DNA of 64,000 nt from Ursus arctos. Taxonomy: Eukaryota > Chordata > Mammalia > Carnivora > Ursidae. The translations under genes were made by a program, and so were the position numbers. Of the stretch, positions 13,002 to 25,551 are shown in pieces (within the stretch, counting starts at the first letter, position 1; the number at the start of each line of letters is the position of its first letter). The stretch is taken from NCBI RefSeq assembly GCF_023065955.2, contig NW_026622874.1, positions 26,965,772-27,029,771 of the forward strand, in the 5' to 3' direction. The notes beneath the pieces were generated by a model. It had not been told where the DNA came from. It searched no databases and saw only the letters and a program-made list of their open reading frames with translations.

Positions 13002-14330
13002 ATATTTAAAAAAAGGTTTTAAGACTTTTTAAAAATGTAGATTAAATAAATATATATTTAAGGGGATCAATATAAATCTAGGTATCTACTATGCAACGTT
13101 TTAACACTAAAAAGGAAAATAGCAAAGCGTGGGAATACCATCACGATCCTGAAGACTGTGAAATGCCCAATGTTCAATTAAATTTTTAAAACCTCACAAG
13201 CCTGGGTGGAAAGGCATACAAAGTACAAATGAGGGTGGAGTTTCATCCTCATTAAGTGAAAACTAATGGATTTGGGAGAAAATAAACTAGGCTCCCCTTT
13301 TCAGATAATGTTTTCAATAACCTAGAAGAAGCCTCTGGAGCCCCTGGGACTCTGCCTGAAGACATCATCCAACAATGCCGACACAGAAAACACCAGCCAT
13401 CACCACAGAGGTAACAATGAAACAGCGGGGAGGAAAAGGAAAGCGAAAGAATTAGAACAGAAAGCCACTCTTGTGCTAAAGTATGATCCCTCCTTCTCTG
13501 GAATACTGCTCACCGCTCAAATCAGCACTTATCAAAGTTTTAACTGAGCAGAAAGCAGTTCAAAAAAAGAAAAGTAAAATAATCAAGGGGCCGCACTAAG
13601 TGCTAAGGAGGAGATTACAAAGCAAGACTATTAGGAAAGCAGAGACCCAAGACACACATCATGGCAGGTTATCAATGCCCGAGGAGCTGACTGAGAATGA
13701 ATTCTACATGTGGTAGGGGATAAAAATAAGAAAGATAATGTCACCATCTTTAGAAGGGAATTACATGACTTAGTTCACAAAAATCACCAGGCAAATGGCC
13801 TAAAAATTTATAAAGGACATGATTTTATGAAAGATCAAAAGAAAAGAGAAACTTTATTGAGAAGCATGTATGACACATATCAAGAGAAGGTATAGGCTGA
13901 AACGTGGTCAAATTCAAGCAGTCCAGAGAAATGAGTTTATGAATATTAGATCCACGCCAGATTTTTCATAATGTCATGATGTCATTTATAAAGGGGAACT
14001 CTGGTACTGTTTTCAAATGTCCCTTGGTAGCATAGTTAAGGGCAGAAATACTGAGCTACATGAACTACTGTTTACTGTTCTTGATGTAGCAAGATATTCA
14101 AATGTTCATAAAAATAAAGGGAAGAGTAATAGCTGAAAGAGATTAAAAAATATCATCTCATTCTCTTACTGACCTATGTGGGTATTTAAACAATATCTAA
14201 AGTCAAGACTTGGAATATTCCTGAAGCATCCCCTACACAACAGTGAGCAAAAAATGGAGGCGGTAAGATGACACATATACGTGACCCTGCATGTAAAATT
14301 CTGTGTGGAAATATGTATGTGTGTATGTAT
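13002..14330. other. Intronic sequence, nothing recognised
   Basis: Unique-looking DNA. A 61-codon frame at 13710-13895 has no recognisable domain and is not called. Confidence 0.5.
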
Positions 14331-14334
14331 GTGT

Positions 14335-14362
<28 letters not shown>
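14331..14362. repeat. (CA)n microsatellite
   Basis: About 15 CA units, preceded by a GTAT/GTGT-rich stretch from about 14311. Confidence 0.95.
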
Positions 14363-14365
<3 letters not shown>

Positions 14366-16879
14366 AAGTCTTAGCCACTAGGTGAAGGGATTTCAGGTAT
14401 TTGCTTTTTTCTTTGTACCTTCTTGTATTACTTGGATGTTGTATGGGACACTTGTTACATTTTGTTACATACTTGACACATTTTGTAAATGTCAGAAAGC
14501 AAGTAGAGGGTAAAAAGTCTTGTAATCCTACAAGCAGACGTTAACTTGTTGTGTCCCCGCAACTATTTCCCTTTGTTCCTCCTCTTTCCGTCCCGATCCA
14601 CCTCTTCCTTCCAGGTAAGAATTCTCCAGCTTGAAATCGCCTTCCCTGACTTACATCACCGTTCATGCCTCAGCACGACTAGCGCCCGCCCTACAAGTCT
14701 AAGCATAATATTTTAGTTGTTCGTTTGTGGCCTCATTATTGGGCTTTAGTTTTCCACAACTATATACTTTGCATTCACAACTACAGACCTGCTGCGCCTT
14801 CCGCTGCTGACCTCTGCTAGCAGGAGCCCAGAGCAAAAAGAGGCACGGGCAGCTCAAAATGCAGAGAGCGTGTCCTCCGCACACGGGTGAGAAATCTGAT
14901 TTGCTTGGTAGGAATACAATAGGAGCCCGGGGTGAGAAAACACAACAAAATAATATAGTTTCTAGAGCAGTCTTTCGGTACAGGGGAGACACGCTCTAGA
15001 GTCACCTGAACAGCAGTCTGCCACTCTAATGCTTGCTATGCCACCCGGAGCATCTCACACTAAAAAGGCTAAAGAGGGACTTGAGTTAAACATTCTGTGC
15101 TTCAGTTTACCTACCTGCAAAAGGGAGAGGATGAAGCCTAACCTGCTTCCTGACCAAACAAGAGAGAATGTATATGGCAGGACTTCTAGAAAGATTCAGA
15201 CTTGGACTAAAAATTCATTGGTTAGCTATTATCACTAGACACGGTGTTGCACACATTCCTATCTATGAGGAAGACACTGGAGATGGAGTCAAAAGAAAGA
15301 ATCTGATCAAGGTGCCATTTTTGTCTCTTGCTGAACATTTCACAAATGTGAACCAAAAAAATATATATCGAAGAGATGTGGGAATTAAATAATATAATAT
15401 ACCCTAGAGTGTAAGACAGAGTACAAATCTATGATTGAATACAAACACGGTCTAAGAATGTTAAAGCCAGCATCATAATAGCTATTAACAGATCTATACT
15501 GGTCAAATTTCACTCTGATACTATTGGACGGAGCTTTACATTTGAGTCCTGTTTTTGGCTTAGACTAAATAAATCCTCAGTCAAAAAAAACTCTTCAGTG
15601 TCTTCCAATGTATATGGAGAGTACTTTCTCTCATTCTCAAACAACCATTGCAGCCATCAAATAATGTTCTGGCCATTGTTTTAAGTAATATTCCTTTTTA
15701 ATCAAATGAGTTTGAGTAGTATTTTATTAATATACAGTACTCACATAGCACTTTTTCTTCCTTCCTTCCTTTTTTTTTTAAACCAGTATAAACTAGTTAA
15801 TCTTCATATAGCCTTTGGAGATAAAATCATTTCCTGATCAGCTACTTAAATGCCTTATAAAAACCTAAGTATAATTAGGAAACAGTGTATAAAAATATTT
15901 CATTGTTATTTGATGGTTTTATATATGACACTTTGCAAATCAAGATAGCATGAACATATGGGCAGGAAGGGGAGGCAAACATAAGTTTGTTCACTAAGAC
16001 AGTAGTACGTGGGAGAGGCCTTGGGACCCTGGAAATGGACAAAGTTTTCTTAAGACTTCTGTAGCTCCCTTGGTACATAAGTCCCTCTTGCAATTCTCAA
16101 GATAGCACTCCTGAATAATCGTCACCATAAGAGCCCGGTCTTTTAAATGGCTCCTAAATAATCTGCTAAAATAATCCAACCTACTATGTTATCACACATC
16201 CAAGAAGTTTATATATTCTCTTATCTGCAGTGCTTTTTTCCAGAGATGAAGCCACAGGACAAGAAGCGTAAAGGCACTGATAAAAAAAGAAAGCACTTTT
16301 AGAAGTTTTCTGGACGACAAGTTATTGGCATCTCAAATTTAACATGGCTGTGCTGGCCAGAATTTGCCGAGGCTGTTTTGCCCAAGTCCCTGCACGGAAC
16401 TGTCCCCTGGTAAAAGTGTGAGACACGTTGACCCAGAGTGTTGTTTTATAACCATGGCTGGTAGCGTGTCTGCGAGGTTAGGACCAGCTTGTCACATTAC
16501 TTATCGAGAACAGCATGATGGATGATTTGCACCTGGTCTTGGTGACACTCTCAGAAGAGCTCTGCCACTGAGGCTGGCTGCTGGGCAGGAACCTGCCTTT
16601 GTGACCAGCAGGGTGGCAGGAATCCCGGCCAAGACATCACCTTGAGCTCCCTGGTTCTGAGGGTACCACGCACACGTGGGTGACTCTGGATCTAAGAGAG
16701 AAGGATGTCCTGGCATGGCCTGGCAGAGGGAGGCCTAGGCTCTTATGCAGCCTTTGCCTATGATACACACCTTTATTGGGTGCTGTTGGTACATTTTATC
16801 ATTTTCCTGCAACGGAGATCTGGAAGTCCTCTTATTTGGGGTCCTGTGAATCTTCTTCAGTAATTGAACCCTGTCTAAC
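14363..16879. other. Intronic sequence, possible weak MIR at 14990-15150
   Basis: Mostly unique. About 14990-15150 has a MIR-like run ('cttcagtttacctacctgc'), poorly conserved. No exon recognised. Confidence 0.45.
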
Positions 16880-17762
16880 TGCCACTCTTAATGCAACGTC
16901 CCACATGAAGTGCCTGACATCATCCCCTCACCAGCGCCTCCTCTGCTCTTCCTCATGTCAAGGAAGTGGGAACTGTATTCTTTTAGTTGCTCAGGACAAA
17001 CTTTTGGTGTTTTTCGTTGACTCCTCACCCTTGCACCACAAGTCTTGTCCATTGGTAAATCCCATTGGCTCTCCTTCTAAAATATTCCCCGACTCTGACC
17101 ATGTCTCACAGCTCCCACGGTCACCACCTTGGTTCAAGCACCCCTTATCTATCGCCAGGATTATCACAACAGCCAAATAACCGGTTCCCCCTGTTTCTGT
17201 CTGCGACCACCTGCGGTGTCTTCTCAACTCAGCAGCCAGAGTGACCCTGGGGAAACAAGCCAGCACAGGACACTCATCTGCACCTGAAAGCCAACTCCAT
17301 ACTCTAACTTACAAGGCCCTACGGGACTTGGCCCTTATTACCTGCCTGATGTCATCTTCTACCACTCCCTCCTCGCATCCTTGCTGCTCCCGTCCCTGCC
17401 AGGGGTGCTTTCTCTTCAGGGAGGGCCTCTCTGATGCTGATCCCTCTGCCTCAGTGTTGTTCCCCAGACAGCCACCGGGCTACTTTCCTCACTCCCTTTA
17501 CTTAAACGTCGCCTTATCAGTGAAGATTCCCCAGTGACCTTCTGTAAAATTAATCACCAATACCACCCAACATTTCCTATCCTTTTTCACTGCTTTATTT
17601 TTTTCTCCTGAGACTTGCCACTATCTAACATATCATCTTCCCTCAGTAGGATCGAACCTCTCCAAGGGCAAGAACTTTCATCTGTTTTATTCTCCACCGT
17701 ATTTCTGTGCCTGGAACAATGCAGACAGCAGGAATTCAAGTCATAGTTTTGGATGAATGAAT
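16880..17762 (+). repeat. Long L2 LINE fragment
   Basis: Follows L2 order over about 880 nt: 'cccattggctctccttc', 'aggattatcacaacagccaa', 'cagcagccagagtgaccctg', 'tacaaggccctacgggactt', 'cgccttatcagtgaagattc', ending 'tttggatgaatgaatg'. The open frames at 16776-17180 and 17241-17537 are relics or chance frames of this repeat. Confidence 0.85.
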
Positions 17763-18177
17763 GATTATATAATTAATATAAAACAACACTTTTGGTTTTG
17801 TTTTGAAAGTTCACTGGATTCTAGGAAGGCATGCAGTTCCAGGTATCCCCTGGAAAACAACCGGGTGTCCCAATGGCACATCCACCCCAGGCAGAGAACA
17901 GGCTCAGGAGAAAGCCCGCCTCCCTGGTACGGGTACAGTAGGGCCCTGCTCTACTTTGTTAGACATGCTGATGCCCCTGCACCTTCAGTTCCTGGACCAC
18001 ATCATGCTCCTTCTGCCTAGAACATCTGCTGATCCCCTTGCCTGCCCCCTCCCCGAATATTCTGATTCCACACTTAACATCCAGTCTCCCTTTAACCTAT
18101 TCTCTGTGTCTTCCTATCTCTCATTAAATGGTTCCTTTCTTTCTCAGTAGTCTAGCTCCAATCTCTAAGAACTTCTA
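17763..18177. other. Short intronic stretch, possibly L2-related
   Basis: Part at about 17930-18150 ('cttctgcctagaacatctgc') resembles an L2 segment, weakly. Frames at 17757-18020 and 17803-18150 overlap each other and are not called. Confidence 0.4.
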
Positions 18178-18187
18178 GTAGCTGTGT

Positions 18188-18376
18188 GTTTTTTGAAGAT
18201 TTTATTTATTTGAGAGAGAGAGAGCAAAAGAGAGCATGAGCAGGGGGGAGGGGTAGAGGGAGAAGTAGACTCCCTGCTGAGCAGGGAGACTGACATGGGC
18301 TCAATCCCAGGACCCTGAGAACATGACCTGAGCCCAAGGCAGAAGCTTAACCGGACTGAGCCCTCCAGGCGCCCCT
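18188..18376 (-). mobile_element. CAN-SINE, antisense
   Basis: Starts with the reversed tail 'gaagattttatttatttga' and ends in 'ccaggcgcccc'. The duplication gtagctgtgt is present at 18178-18187 and 18377-18386. Confidence 0.95.
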
Positions 18377-18908
18377 GTAGCTGTGTTTATGATGGTCTTC
18401 TCTACTTGACCTTAAGGAGGGAGGGAGTGCCTGAAGCGGGGAGTCCCTGAAGATGTGTTTCCTGATCGCTTTACTTGCCTCAATACCCAGCACAAAGGTT
18501 AACACCCTCCACTAAACAAACGCCACTGAACAAAGGAATAAAAGCCAAACTGAGGAGGAAGAGCACAAAGAGAATATAATCCCCTCAGGAGGAGGACTCC
18601 AAAAATCTACACCTGACACCACATGACCTCATGCAAATGCGTCCGTTTTTTTCACCCAAAACAGACAGAATACCTTCCCTACCTACCTCACAGAGGGTAT
18701 GTGGCTCAAATGAGAAAATAATTATTATCCATGTAGACATCATAGGTTTTCCCCTACCTTTTGAATCCCAGAACTGACTCAGCAAACATGGAAATAACTA
18801 GATTGACGACCAGATACATCCAGCGTGACCGTGCCTCTACTGGTTTACCACGTTCAAACAGGAGAAAACCAGGAAGTGCTCTCCAAAAAGAATATTAAAC
18901 CCAGGTTA

Positions 18909-19040
18909 TTGGGGTGCCTGGGCGGCTCAGTTGGCTAAGCATCTGACTCTTGAGTTCAGCTCTGGTAATAATCTCAGGGTTACGAGATTGAGCCCAGCAT
19001 TGGACTCTGAGCTGAGTGCGGAGCCTGCATTGGGATTTAA
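18909..19040 (+). mobile_element. CAN-SINE, 3'-truncated
   Basis: Begins 'ggggtgcctgggcggctcag' and runs to 'gcctgcattgggattt'. The C/T-rich part and the A-tail are missing, so it is truncated or was cut by a later deletion. Confidence 0.9.
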
Positions 19041-19920
19041 TGAGTACAAGAGTAACTTAAATGTAATGGATGTCAAAAAGCAAAGTGTTCAAAATACTTT
19101 AGCCCTTTAGATTCCTTTGTCTTGATATCTCTTTCCCCACCTCAATCCTCCATCTTGCCTTGGACGGCTGACGTCATCACAGTGCTCAGAAGGAGAGCAG
19201 AGCTGGGACCATGTAACAGAAGAAGCACTTGCTCTCAGGAGCCTTAAGGCTCTGTTTTCTTCTCTTCCCCCCTCGCCTACCCCACCCTGTGACGCAAGCA
19301 CAGCTTGTTATGAGGTTACCAGAATCCATCCAGAGGTGTAATTAATAACCTGGGGCCTGGGGCCAAATTAGATTAACTGTACCTGACCTTACAGTCTGAC
19401 TACCCATTTCCTCCTCCTTCCCCACTCTTCATAAAAGGAATCCAGAAGTCCTTCTTTACCAACACTAGGACTGAACGTCTCACTTCTCCAACTGGCTCCC
19501 CCTCTCAGCACTGAAAAACGCTAAACTCAGCCGAGACTCCTGGGAAGAACAGCAGATCAAGGTTCTGAACACCTGAACTCTCATCCTCATAATGCCGTCT
19601 GTCTGGTATAAGTCACTGGGACTGCTGTGTGTTGGCTCCCTAATCCTTAATGCTGTGATATCACTGCCTAATATACCTACTCATGAAGTTTTAAGGGATG
19701 ATTACATGGGAAAATAAATGTGGGAAAAACACGTGCAAATTTACGAGAATCATACGAACGAAATATAATTCTAATATAAGATTACTGGCTCATTTGTCTT
19801 CCTCCCTATTTAAATACTGACCTTGATCCTTGAAGCCATGCCATTAAAGACATTTTTTTTTTTATCAGAAGAAACCTTATTCAAAGAGAGTAAGATAATT
19901 TATTAAAGCTGTGGGGTTAT
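19041..19920. other. Intronic sequence, nothing recognised
   Basis: Unique-looking DNA with no clear repeat or coding feature. Confidence 0.45.
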
Positions 19921-19931
19921 AAAGATGAGTG

Positions 19932-20047
19932 TTGGGTGCACTGGGTGTTATACGCAACTAATGAATCATTGAACTTTACATCAGAAACCAGGGATGTACT
20001 GTATGGTGACTAATATAATATAATAAAAAAACATTAAAGTAAAAAAA
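19932..20047 (+). mobile_element. 5'-truncated L1, 116-bp 3' end
   Basis: Only the last part of a carnivoran L1 ('gcactgggtgttatacgcaa', then the AATATAATAAAA tail). The duplication aaagatgagtg is perfect at 19921-19931 and 20048-20058, showing a single truncated insertion. Confidence 0.95.
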
Positions 20048-20519
20048 AAAGATGAGTGATAGGACAATAAATAAGAGACTTCTAAATAAGCACAAAAATA
20101 CTTGAGATTTTTAAAAAGCAAACATTCTCATCAGCAGTGACTATTAATAAAGCTAAAACGGGGTGGAAAGAAAAAGATTAGGTCATTGTTGAGCTCTGTC
20201 TGTATCCATTACAAAAACAATAGAACGAAATGATCAGTCTCCACCTTCAGATCGTCTCCACCTGCCATGACCTTCAAGTTATTTTCACAGTTATGAATAA
20301 ATCTAGGTAGTACTGAACAGTGGGACCATTTCCAAATTCACACCGGGTTTCTTCCAGCATTGTCTTGAAATTCCAGGCATTTCCTCCCCCCTGCCCCAAG
20401 CCCGCTATACCACTTAAGATGCTAAGAACGCTCCTGCCTGAATCAGATACTTCAACCCAATAAGGGGATGGCGTAGGGGTGGGGGAAAGAAAGCGAATAC
20501 AAACAACAGCAAACAAACC

Positions 20520-20755
20520 TAACACTTTGTGGCATCCTAAATGCTTTATAGGGATTATCTCTTTACTCTTCACAGCCACCCTGTTGGATAGATATTCTTT
20601 CCGCATTCCATATAGATCACTGAAGGCTTAGAGAGCAAAATTACTTGTTCAGGATGACAACCTCTAGAAAAGTGTTCAACTGGAGTTCAAAACACATCCT
20701 ATCTGATCCCAATGTTTAGGCTCTTATCACTACCGCACGCTACTTCCAAGACAAC
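20520..20755 (-). repeat. MIR SINE, antisense
   Basis: Shows the reversed MIR order: 'atgctttatagggattatct' and 'cttcacagccaccctgttgg', then a diverged tail. Confidence 0.65.
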
Positions 20756-21995
20756 CTAGAGTTCTTCTTTTAAAACCCTAGGGAAATGGGAATTCTTTAA
20801 GATTTTTTAGTACCTCTTAGAACTCTGGCACAAAGACAAGAGTGAAATAAAAGTGATCTTATGTAGGAACAGGCAAGGCAGTAGCTGGGACAACAATATC
20901 TGTTGGCAGGTTCACTGTCAATACTGAAAATATTGCCATCATCTAAAAATAGTAGAGAATTCAGTATATAAGTATCTGAGGAGTCTTTCAAAATGTAAGT
21001 CAAATAGTTGAGATGCAGCAGTGTCTGAATATGGTAGGAGCTAAATGAGTTAGAGAATGCTATCTTTGCTAGCTTTCAGTAAAACCTAAATATGGACTTG
21101 TGTGTGTAGTCTACAAATAGAGGGGGGCATGAAGGGCAGAGGTAGCGTTTGGGGTATCCATGGCAGAAGGGAAATAAGAGAGCAAAGCTCTCTGAATAGA
21201 AAACTGGATTAAGACCAGTAAGAATTTCCTCCCTCAATCTACTATTCTAACTCATTCAAACGATGTGAAACCAAATATAAGATGAGGAAGAACCCGTTCA
21301 GATGACTCAGACAATTTTCAGTCCAATCTGACTTACACCACTTAAGAAAAGTAGGTTCTACAGGAAAATGAGTATCTGTACAATTAAACTGTTTTCCACA
21401 ACCCGTCAGATCTCTCCTTGAAAGAACATTCTAGCGCTTTCTTCTGACCAGACTCTTGGTTTGACCACTGAATTGTTTTATGTAAAAGAAATCTAAAACA
21501 AAAATACATCCATCTCCAAGGAGCCTAACTGAAACATTTAAATTATTTTGTGACTAACTTTTAAAACAAGGTATTTTCCATAAGCACACTGTTCCGCCAT
21601 GATAGGGTACAAGAAAACGAAATTATTTTTTAAAATTCAAAAACTCGATTTTTCTGTGTAATAATAAATTGCTTTTAGTTGGGGTTTAGAGAAGCAAGGA
21701 TGAGTCATTTCTCTAGGCACCTAAAAATACAGTCATCAGAGGTAAACTTTTACTAGGTTAAAGAGGTGAGCTACAACTGGTTAATCATGAGGGCACCCAT
21801 CTCAAGAGGGTCACACCACAAACACATCTCTTCTATCTTTTGATGGTCCCTGGCCTGATTAAACCACTTTTCTGCCTTAGGTTTTCCTCTCACTTGCCAC
21901 AGCAGTGCTTCTCAGTCGGCAATGATAATTGGATCACAAAAGCCTCCAGCAACGCAACCCCATGTCCACGCGTGTGCACTGGCAGTTCTAAGAGA
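20756..21995. other. Intronic sequence, nothing recognised
   Basis: Unique-looking DNA within 1.5 kb beyond the exon 2 donor. No alternative exon with good splice sites was recognised. Confidence 0.45.
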
Positions 21996-22136
21996 GGGCA
22001 AAGAAAGACAAATCCGGGAGACAATGGGACAGAAGGAAGAGAAGAGGATAAGAAGGAACAGAAGGAAGGAGAAACGAAGGAGAAGAAAGGAGAGAAGTAA
22101 GAAAAGAGGGAAGAAGTGCAGAAAGGAGACAAGTCA
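21996..22136 (-). repeat. Long polypyrimidine tract in intron 2, just after exon 2
   Basis: On the plus strand this is about 140 nt of almost pure A/G (GAAGGA and GAGAAG units). On the transcribed KCNK2 strand it is therefore C/T-rich. It begins about 135 nt beyond the exon 2 donor. It may be a simple GA-rich repeat. Tracts like this can bind PTB-type splicing factors, but no such role is shown by the sequence alone. Confidence 0.6.
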
Positions 22137-22269
22137 ATGCTAAAGTGAAAGTGGAACAGGGTCCCCACAGGCACGCCATTGTGCTACGGGGAGCCTCCTC
22201 CTGCCTCCTGCCATTACTTTCTTTCCCCAGAGAGGAAGCAGGGTAACAACTCCTCTGTGCCATTATTAC

Positions 22270-22580
22270 CTGGATGAGTTCGTCCAGCTCAGTCGAATTG
22301 ACACAAGAGTGTTGGGAAATGAATGTCTGCTTCTGGATCACAATGGTGGTCCTCTGTGAAATCTCATGAGGCTGCTCCAATGCTTTGAACACGGTGGCTC
22401 CGATGACCAGATAGAGGACAACCACCAGGAAAATCGTGGAGACCGTCTTCCATTTCATAACATTAATGGTCGTGTCACTCTCCACCCGGGAAGCAAGCAC
22501 TGTGGGTTTCGTGGAAAACGAGAGCCTCGGTTTGGAGTTCTGAGCGGTAGATTTAGGGTCCAACAAGTCAGGTGCCGCCA
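22270..22580 (-). CDS. KCNK2: KCNK2 (TREK-1) exon 2: N-tail, TM1, start of cap
   Basis: This 311-nt exon gives two bases of Val16 and 103 full codons. The order is the cytosolic N-tail (APDLLDPKS...), Met57, TM1 (about residues 59-80, hydrophobic [19 protein letters not shown]), then the first cap helix with SCVNSTELD. The Cys of SCVN (residue 108, or 93 in the shorter isoform) is the conserved cap cysteine that links the two subunits. NST is a known glycosylation sequon (N110). The acceptor is TTGTTGTCAG, with a pyrimidine-rich tract and a branch-like CCTAAC (A at 22604) about 23 nt upstream and no AG between. The donor is CAG|GTAATA. The exon ends after LIQ in phase 0. The pore loops, TM2-TM4 and C-tail must lie beyond position 1. 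Small differences from the human protein as I recall it (Thr for Ala in PKSTAQ, Val for Ile in LVIGA) are conservative. Confidence 0.96.
22455..22458 (-). promoter_or_regulatory. KCNK2: Met57 alternative start codon, overlapping uORF stop (ATGA)
   Basis: The ATG at 22458-22456 is the codon for Met57 in the 426-residue numbering. TREK-1 is known to be produced in a form lacking residues 1-56 through alternative translation initiation at this Met. The context here is G at -3 and A at +4, which is better than that of the MLPS ATG. The stop codon of the 61-codon overlapping upstream ORF shares two bases with it. Confidence 0.7.
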
Positions 22581-24735
22581 CTGACAACAACAGAGAACGA
22601 AGGTTAGGCTGGAGAAGAGTAGAGGGGTAATGGCTGGGCTTCCTTAGGGGCTGAGCAAAGGCTGATTGAACACCGCTGCTCTCCTGGTGGAAGGTCTGGA
22701 ACCAACCAGAGTGCTCCCACTAGCTCGCATCCAGGACCTTATACGTAGGTTCAAGGGAAAGGGGCTGGGTCTCAGCTCTCTGCTGCTATGGGGGTTCCAG
22801 ACGGGAGGAAGAAAACAGGAGGTGGACCAAGAAACTTAAAAAAAAAAAAAAAAAAGAATAAAAGAATGCCTGAGGTCTTCCTAATTCATTTTTAAATTTA
22901 CATCTATCTGTTCACCGTGCTACTCAACAAAGACTGAACTCCTAAGAGTTGATAGTACTATCTCATGAATACTCATGAAGAAGGTTCATGGATGATTCCT
23001 GTTCTCAAGAACTTAACCCTCTATACCACAAGGAACCAACATAAGGAATATTCTTTATTTTTATGGAAAAATTCATTGTAGTAAAGGGATTGCATTATAA
23101 GTGAATTTGTGATCCAAACATTGTTGCTCAAAGTAAAATATTAGTCATTTTCTGGTAAAACATGATGGTAAGTAAACCACTCAATTGCCCAATCATTTCT
23201 TTTTGCCTGCCCTCTAAAGAGGTTCATGATTGAACATTCTCTATATCTTGTTATACAATCTCTGAAAAAAACCAAAAGTATTGCTACCTTTTCTGGCACA
23301 ACCCTAGGTGCAGCCAAGACATGACAAGTTCCTCCCATTTCAACAGTGAACATTATCCAGGAAAAAAAGTAAAACCTTATCTTACACCTTAGACCCTCCG
23401 TGCTCTGTACAAAGCTAATTGCTCCATTAGAGTGGCTTTCTGTGTTCTCTTGCAAATTCCCATATACTCTGAGGTGACTGTAAACCCATTTATTATTTAT
23501 CTCAGCTGTTCAAAAGTATCATTAATGGATTTCTTTTTAGAAAATACAAAGATACTAGACTTCCACCTGTTAAAGGGAAAATAAGCCATCTACTACAGAA
23601 TGTTTGATTGGAAAGGCAACACTGAACCAAAAAGGTTAACAGAATAGCCAAGAAAAAGGACTTTAAAAAACCACCAACTCAACCAGAACAAAGAATTTAG
23701 AGTCCACAATTTTTACAGATATAAGTAAAATTACTCGGATATATAAACTACAGGTTTGATATAATAATAATCTAACCTAAAAGACACTTTAAGGTAAGTA
23801 TATGAGAAATCCCAAATACCCTACAGGAACCTGAAATCACTTGAGGATAAGAAGAGAATGGAAAGTGTCGATTTTCACAGGGTTAGATACCCTGCCCTCC
23901 TGACTACCACTATGAGTTAAACGTAGGACCACCGGAGTTTGAGTTCAGAAAATAAATCATCAGTTGCCCATCACAGAGAAGCTTTGCAAACAAAGCTATT
24001 TGAAGCTGGAGACCTAACTAAGTAGTGTTTTACAGTGACGGCCGATAACGGAGGGCTCCTCAAACCAGCAAAGCCCCAAATGGCTTTGATTTTGAAGAGA
24101 TGAAGTCAGAGCTCCAAGGAAGTAACTGTACCCAGGGCTCCAAGTGGAGGTTCCACATACAGATGGAATTGCTCGTTTCAGCGATTTCCAATGGTTCAAC
24201 CTGCTGGATACAGGTGCATACACGTTTCTCTCCTGAGACACTCACCTGCTCAGAATAAAGCCACAAACCAGTAGACACCTTTGTCATGTAATCGTTATAT
24301 AGGCAACTTTGCTCAAAATTAGCACTGGACATGTGTTTTAATGTTTTAATTAGAAAAACTTTTTTAATAGACATGCTGATAACAGCTGATATCACTGTCA
24401 TCTGCTGGCTAGCTACGCCACCCCACCGCCAAGCTATTTAGTGTGTCTTGAGTGAAAAATAAAGGTCATAATCTAAAGTCAAGCCATCTTTGGAATAAAA
24501 ATAACAGGAAATCCACATTATCTCTCTGAAGGAAGCTTTCCAAGCCTTTCCTTTCCAATTCTCTGTGCTCTCATATTTCTGGTTTCTCACATCAGTGATT
24601 TCTAGTCTGTAGAAGTGGAAAACACCAAGACTGTTTACCTTGATGCATCCAAATCCCAATCCAAAATCCCAATGCCACCGAACACATTATAATTATATGC
24701 TTTTGGGGGAAAGGGACAGATACTTTTTTTTAAAA

Positions 24736-24775
<40 letters not shown>

Positions 24776-25551
24776 TAAGCTAATTCATTTCCTGATGAAG
24801 TTTAATTCTTTTAAGCTAGTCTCTTATTTTTTTAATTAGCAGAAATACATATAAATGCACATTTGGCAGACAGAATGGACAGCAGTTGGTAAAATACCAA
24901 AATAAACAACAGCCTTTTCTCTCAATCTAACATGGGGAACCTCTGTATTTCCATCTCCACGTCGTTTGATGTATGATCAGGCAGAGACGCTCCTCAGAAC
25001 AAGGAATCAAAGAGTCGTCCCTTGCACACACTGTCATCACCATCACTACCTCCCTCCTCTGCCTCCAGCACATCACAGTCTCCTCTTAATCCCGGTCTCC
25101 CAGCCTCACGCAGGTATGCCTTCTATGCTCCGGGCCGCAGCTCACGACTCAATAGCAAAAGAAACGAGCCTTTTTTCAGCACCACTGCCTGTCCCACCAC
25201 GCAATGGGCAACAAGTGTGACCAGGGTCACCATGCGTCCTGCCGGTCGGCTACTCCCAAGGGCTGACCCTCCTCCTCCTTCGGAAACTCCCCCAAGGTGT
25301 CCCAAACCCACACCCGACGCAGATGCAAAAAGCCCCAGGCACCAGCGAGAGAGGGGGGAGCAGCAGCCAGCAGAGGAGCCCGGCATCGGTCTGCCTCCAA
25401 GGCGAGATTATGACCCAACACCTTGGACGGGAAACGAAGGTGGAGGACGTCCGCTTGCGGCCAGCGGGGCATTTGCAGCCCTCCCAGTCCAGGCAGGGGC
25501 GGGAAAGCGCGGGGCGGGAGGTTGGGGGGGAGGGTCACCCGGGGGTCTCAC
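22581..25551 (-). other. KCNK2: KCNK2 intron 1
   Basis: Bounded by GTGAGA at 25551 and TTGTTGTCAG ending at 22581. It is mostly unique sequence. It holds an A-run of 18 (22838-22855), a GT microsatellite (about 24738-24773) and an isolated TTCAGCACC (25175-25183) that matches the left half of the REST/NRSF RE1 site. No further exon was recognised in it. Confidence 0.85.
24738..24773. repeat. (GT)n microsatellite in KCNK2 intron 1
   Basis: About 18 GT units (CA on the transcribed strand), about 800 nt downstream of the exon 1 donor. Confidence 0.95.

Larger units (their letters stand above)
1..22269 (-). other. KCNK2: KCNK2 intron 2 (5' part)
   Basis: Starts at the exon 2 donor GTAATA (22269 downwards) and runs off the window. 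The next expected exon, which continues the cap after LIQ and leads into pore loop 1, was not found in it. It is filled with L2, L1, SINE and MIR copies, annotated separately. Confidence 0.85.

Noticed and set aside
22366..22584. 72-codon plus-strand frame opposite KCNK2 exon 2
   Set aside because: It is a shadow of the real exon on the other strand.
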